Shown: positions 41,501 to 44,943 of the stretch, piece after piece
Position numbering within the stretch: position 1 is the first letter of the stretch
Layout: each line of letters begins with the position of its first letter
Origin: Chitinophagales bacterium
GTDB lineage: Bacteria; Bacteroidota; Bacteroidia; Chitinophagales; Chitinophagaceae
Direction: 5' to 3'
Length of the DNA stretch: 44,943 bases
Assembly (NCBI GenBank): GCA_015655125.1
Contig: JAATFP010000094.1
Coordinates: 1-44,943, forward strand
Translations under genes and position numbers: made by a program
The notes under the pieces: generated by a model
Told to the model about the DNA's origin: nothing
What the model saw: only the letters and a program-made list of their open reading frames with translations
The model's database searches: none

Positions 41501-42823
41501 ATGAAGTTGCCAATTGCGGCTGTTTGCAAAGCTGCCAAATCAAGAAAAGATGGAACCGCTAATGTTTCAATTCAGTATTGTTTTAATAGTGAAGAAAGAG
41601 CCGAGTTAGGGACAGGTATAGCCATTCCACCCAAATTCTGGAACCGTAAACAGAAGTGTATTTCGAGCAGGCTGCCTGATAGTTATGGTATTTCTGAGAA
41701 GTTAAATGAAAAACTCGAGCAAGAATTAATGAAGGCACAGAATATTGTTTCACTTGCACTAAAGCGAAAAGAAAACCCACTCGATTTTTTTAAACGTTAT
41801 TATAGCCCTGATCGTTCTTTTGAAAATATCGTAGAGGTGGTTGATATGTTAGATACGAAGAAGATTTCAAATGATATCTATCTAAATAAAGATATTTATT
41901 TTCAAATCGATGACTATATCAAAACGAAAACTAAGAAAGTTTCTGCGGACATGCCTAGAATCTACAGAAATATGAAAGATCACCTGTTGGCATTTGAAGC
42001 GTTTAGGAAAATGCCTATTGTTTTTGAATCATTGGATATAAATTTTTACGAATCCTTTGTTGATTTTTTGACCTATGACTATATTTTGGCGAGACGTAAA
42101 AAACGAATGGTAGGATTAAAAACCAATACGGTTGGTAAAACGATCAAACAATTCAAAACCTTCCTAAAGGACAGAATAAAGAAAAAAATAATTAAGGCTT
42201 TTGATATGGATGACTGGATCGTATTGCAGGTAGAGGTGGACGCGGTATACCTTTCTGTTAAAGAAATAAAGATGATCAATGATGTTTCCCTGAACAAACA
42301 CCCGCATTTAATGGATTATAGGAGTGACCTTGTACTGGGTTGTCTGACAGGTTTAAGGTTTTCTGATTTTTCCAAAATAAAACAGGACGATCTCAGAGAT
42401 GGAATGCTGTTTAAGAAGCAGCAAAAATCAGATCACTGGGTGGTGATTCCACTAAGGAAAGATGCCCAACGCATATTAAGCAATCGGAAATTTGAAAGTT
42501 TTAAGCCGCTCACAAATGCCGAATTCAACAGGCACATAAAAAATCTCGCAATGCTGGCCGGCATTATTGAGCCTGTAACCCATTCTTATAAGAAAGGGAA
42601 CAAACTTATTACTGAAACCAAGCCTAAATGTGATTGGATTACTTCGCATACCTGCCGAAGATCTTTTTGTACAAACGAATTTTTAGCGGGAACACCTGCC
42701 TCATTAATAATGAAAATTAGTGGACATAAAAGCGAACGAGACTTTTTTAAATATATAAGAATTTCTCCTGAAGAGGCGGCCCATAAGATGCAGAAAATCT
42801 GGAAGGAAAGGGGAGAGGTATGA
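41501..42823 (+). CDS. Tyrosine-type site-specific recombinase (integrase of the element)
   Basis: 440 residues. N-terminal arm-binding domain (about 1-95), SAM-like core-binding domain (about 125-240), catalytic domain with the tyrosine-recombinase set: R286 (TGLRFSD), H383 and R386 (SHTCRR), H409 (SGHKS) and nucleophile Y418 (FFKYIR). Length and arm domain match Bacteroidetes mobile-element integrases. It should excise and insert the element between attL at the tRNA-Cys and attR to the right. It begins 218 bases after the tRNA and is transcribed away from it. Confidence 0.93.
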   Translation: MKLPIAAVCKAAKSRKDGTANVSIQYCFNSEERAELGTGIAIPPKFWNRKQKCISSRLPDSYGISEKLNEKLEQELMKAQNIVSLALKRKENPLDFFKRYYSPDRSFENIVEVVDMLDTKKISNDIYLNKDIYFQIDDYIKTKTKKVSADMPRIYRNMKDHLLAFEAFRKMPIVFESLDINFYESFVDFLTYDYILARRKKRMVGLKTNTVGKTIKQFKTFLKDRIKKKIIKAFDMDDWIVLQVEVDAVYLSVKEIKMINDVSLNKHPHLMDYRSDLVLGCLTGLRFSDFSKIKQDDLRDGMLFKKQQKSDHWVVIPLRKDAQRILSNRKFESFKPLTNAEFNRHIKNLAMLAGIIEPVTHSYKKGNKLITETKPKCDWITSHTCRRSFCTNEFLAGTPASLIMKISGHKSERDFFKYIRISPEEAAHKMQKIWKERGEV

Positions 42824-42883
42824 TGTTGAGTTAACTTTCAAAATAGAGGATTATTAATACTGTGAGACAAGAAAATGCAGGAA

Positions 42884-44845
42884 TTAGAGGCCCGGCGTAT
42901 TTAAAATCCGCGCAATTTCTGTTTCAATCAATTGTTGAATTTCCCTTTTCACGTTCAGGTAATTATCCATTACCATCGAAGGCGAAATTTTTTGTAACTC
43001 TGGCAACTCGCGATAATGGCTGGCTTCATATTTCAATGCCTCGTGGTCATTTATAATCTCACTGTGAAATGTTTTCAGCTTTATCTTGTTATCCGGATCG
43101 TCCGCGACCATCCCCACAAACTCACCGGAAGACAGGCCGGCAATTTTTGAAGCCGGAATAGCAAAATCCAATTGGCTGGATTTTGAAATGGAAGTATCTG
43201 TACGGTTGATGGAAACACTTTCTTTCAATTGATTAATCTTCCCAAATCTTTCAGACAACGTTTTCGCCGTTTCCCCTGTAACCTGCCCGCTGATGATATT
43301 GCCCACAATGTTGCTGATCACCGCGGACTGATCCGCGCCATAATCTTTTTTCAGCTGGCTAAAATCCTGAATCCCTAGACAGGTGGCTACTTTGTTAGAG
43401 CGTGCTGTAGCGATGAGGCTATCAATGTCATTAAAATAAATCGTCGGGAATTCGTCAAATATAAGACTGGATTTTTGTTGATTTTTCTTGTTCACCAGTT
43501 TGATGATGCGCGTGATATACAGCGATAGTACAGCACCATATACCTGCTGCTTTTGGGGATTATTGGCCAGGCACAAAATTTTTGGCGCTTCCGGATTGTT
43601 GATATCCAATGTGAAATCATTTGCTGATAATACCCAATAAAGTTGTGGTGATGACAGCCGTGCCATGCTGATCTTTGCGCTGGCCACCTGTCCCTCCAGT
43701 TGTTCCATAGCATCATTCTGAAAAGCGGAGATGAATGGGTTGATCAAAACTTCTATTTCCGGTTCAGTTTTTAATACAGAAAAAAGTTTCTCATATTCTA
43801 CCTGCATTAGTTCAATGACATGGGGCAGGGTACAGTAAATTCCATCTTTGTACTTTTTTAAAAACCAAATAATCGCAGTCACAAAGTTTATGGGAGATTC
43901 TACGAAAAAATCTCCCTGCTTTGTGATCCATTCTTTGTTGAGACCCAGCATGATTGAACGCGATGCTTCCGTGGCGTCGGTGATATCGGTCATGTTTTTA
44001 TGATCGAGCGGATTGCAGCGATTGCTTTTTGAAAGATCGTCAAAACAGATCAGGTAATATTTGGGGACGATCCTGTAGCAGTTTTTGTTTTTCAACAAAG
44101 TATTATAAACGATTTTAGAAAGGTCATCGAATTTAAAATCATACACCAGCATGGTGAATCCTTTTTTTATGTGCTGGCGGATGACGTGCTGAATTACAAA
44201 GTAAGATTTGCCTGACCCGGGAGAACCACTGACAAGTAGCGCGCGGAACGGGTTGATGATGTTAATCCAGCTTTTGCGGACAGTACCCCGCAAATTATAT
44301 CGTGCCGGGAGGTTAACTGAAAATTCATTTTCGATCAGGCGTTCTTCCTGCGGAAATGTTTCATTGAGCTCATTAAATATATCATTTCCAAGATTTATTT
44401 TTATCAGGCGTGTGAGCCTCGTGCCGCCTGTGAGTATAAGTATGAAACCCAGTGCCAGCGCTAATATATATATGATGGTTAGTATATCTGCAGCCGTCCT
44501 CATGAATAAAATTAATCCTGAGCAAAAATAGAAAACCAGGCCTGTCATTAAATAGAGGCTGATAGAGCCTATTGTTATTTTCTCTTCTTTCTTGCCGCGT
44601 GTTCCCAACAAAGAAATCAACAAAAGAACCAGTGCCAACAACTTTGAATTCCAGGGAGAATTGTATAGACCGGTGCGCGCGATATTTTGTAAAAATTGGT
44701 CGCTCAAGGGTGCCGTTAGGTTCCAGGTGCGAAAACCCCCGTAGCAATAAAAATAGCAATGGAGCAACAAAAGGAATATGCTGCTAAGCCGCGTAAAATC
44801 GAGTATTTTCCGCAAGCCAACTTCGTTTTCGCCTGTGCCTGACAT
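42884..44845 (-). CDS. mobC: Conjugative coupling protein, MobC/TraG/VirD4-like
   Basis: 653 residues. Four N-terminal membrane segments (about 20-36, 68-82, 93-114, 119-139), then a soluble VirD4/FtsK-type ATPase with Walker A GSPGSGKS (207-214) and Walker B LIFDE (461-465), and the typical DFSQLKKDYGADQSAVISNI-type and SERFGK motifs toward the end. Coupling proteins link the relaxase-DNA complex to the type IV secretion channel. In Bacteroidetes elements this gene is called mobC and lies downstream of mobA/mobB, as the next partial ORF suggests. It converges with the integrase gene, 60 bases away. Confidence 0.9.
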   Translation of the reverse strand: MSGTGENEVGLRKILDFTRLSSIFLLLLHCYFYCYGGFRTWNLTAPLSDQFLQNIARTGLYNSPWNSKLLALVLLLISLLGTRGKKEEKITIGSISLYLMTGLVFYFCSGLILFMRTAADILTIIYILALALGFILILTGGTRLTRLIKINLGNDIFNELNETFPQEERLIENEFSVNLPARYNLRGTVRKSWINIINPFRALLVSGSPGSGKSYFVIQHVIRQHIKKGFTMLVYDFKFDDLSKIVYNTLLKNKNCYRIVPKYYLICFDDLSKSNRCNPLDHKNMTDITDATEASRSIMLGLNKEWITKQGDFFVESPINFVTAIIWFLKKYKDGIYCTLPHVIELMQVEYEKLFSVLKTEPEIEVLINPFISAFQNDAMEQLEGQVASAKISMARLSSPQLYWVLSANDFTLDINNPEAPKILCLANNPQKQQVYGAVLSLYITRIIKLVNKKNQQKSSLIFDEFPTIYFNDIDSLIATARSNKVATCLGIQDFSQLKKDYGADQSAVISNIVGNIISGQVTGETAKTLSERFGKINQLKESVSINRTDTSISKSSQLDFAIPASKIAGLSSGEFVGMVADDPDNKIKLKTFHSEIINDHEALKYEASHYRELPELQKISPSMVMDNYLNVKREIQQLIETEIARILNTPGL

Positions 44846-44857
44846 AGTAAGGTGTAT

Positions 44858-44943
44858 TTAGTAATTGTTGTTTTTTCTTTTTTTCTTTTTCTTCTTTAAA
44901 AAATCGAATCGCGTTTTGGAGAATGTTTTTTCTGCATGCAAAA
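44858..44943 (-). CDS. 3' end of a probable relaxase gene (cut by window)
   Basis: Only the last 27 codons are visible; frame open to the window edge. The end FSKTRFDFLKKKKKKRKNNN is a lysine-rich tail of the kind found at the end of Bacteroidetes MobB-type relaxases, and the position 12 bases upstream of mobC, in the same direction, fits. Family assignment is inferred from context and tail. Confidence 0.45.
   Translation of the reverse strand, partial: LHAEKTFSKTRFDFLKKKKKKRKNNNY

Larger units (their letters stand above)
41212..44943. mobile_element. Left end of an integrative conjugative element at tRNA-Cys
   Basis: Chromosomal housekeeping genes stop at the tRNA; a tyrosine recombinase reads away from it and the next genes are conjugation genes (MobC-like coupling protein and a probable relaxase end). 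Integration into the 3' end of a tRNA is the usual mode of such elements, so attL would lie within about 41240-41282. The right end is outside the window; the boundary is inferred. Confidence 0.75.

Overview
The window looks like a Bacteroidota chromosome, most plausibly a Chitinophagaceae-type organism. The evidence is the many promoters with the Bacteroidota -7 element TAnnTTTG, the near absence of Shine-Dalgarno sites before genes, a type IX secretion (T9SS) surface protein paired with a PorP/SprF-like partner, DUF2027-Smr and LEA14-like proteins, and a Bacteroidetes-type conjugative element with a MobC-like coupling protein. Taxonomy is inferred from gene content only.

Layout. 1-2.4 kb is a decaying accessory patch: the 3' remnant of an RHS-repeat gene, a lipoprotein gene broken by one in-frame stop, a secreted papain-like-fold protein and a small secreted protein. 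3.0-12.6 kb is mostly housekeeping: prfB with its programmed +1 frameshift, a lipoprotein, a DHA2-type MFS exporter, pruA, then a pyrimidine-centred stretch (pyrR, pyrB, coaD, a hotdog thioesterase, a NUDIX protein, pyrE) and a secreted heavy-metal-associated protein. 12.7-13.9 kb holds a LEA14-like lipoprotein and about 0.7 kb of extremely AT-rich, gene-free DNA. 13.9-21.3 kb is the surface-protein region: a small ORF behind a textbook promoter, a small secreted beta-domain protein, a 1770-residue T9SS cargo protein with six disulfide-type repeats, and its PorP/SprF-like partner. 21.5-23.3 kb is a BlaI/BlaR1-like regulator-protease pair. 23.5-31.2 kb has mtaB, rnr, a polyprenyl diphosphate synthase, an APC permease and a DUF2027-Smr protein. 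31.3-36.3 kb is a soluble histidine kinase with about ten PAS domains followed by a stand-alone receiver. rnpB (RNase P RNA) follows at 36.56-36.98 kb. 37-41.1 kb carries a GNAT acetyltransferase, a NUDIX hydrolase, corA, dapF and a nucleoside phosphorylase, all on the minus strand. At 41.2 kb a tRNA-Cys marks the left end of an integrative conjugative element: tyrosine recombinase, mobC-like coupling protein and the 3' end of a probable relaxase gene, running off the window.

Cross-cutting observations. The 5' end of rnpB places the transcription start about 5 nt after the TAnnTTYG box; by that ruler pyrE, the DUF2027-Smr gene, prfB, pyrB and mtaB would have almost no 5' leader. Many intergenic spacers are built as imperfect inverted repeats of simple words whose arms reach the neighbouring start or stop codons, and one word family (CTTnGAAGATTTnAC plus ATTGACC units) recurs at four sites. 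RF2 encodes SGQ where the near-universal GGQ motif is expected. I found no CRISPR array, insertion sequence or recognisable defence system.
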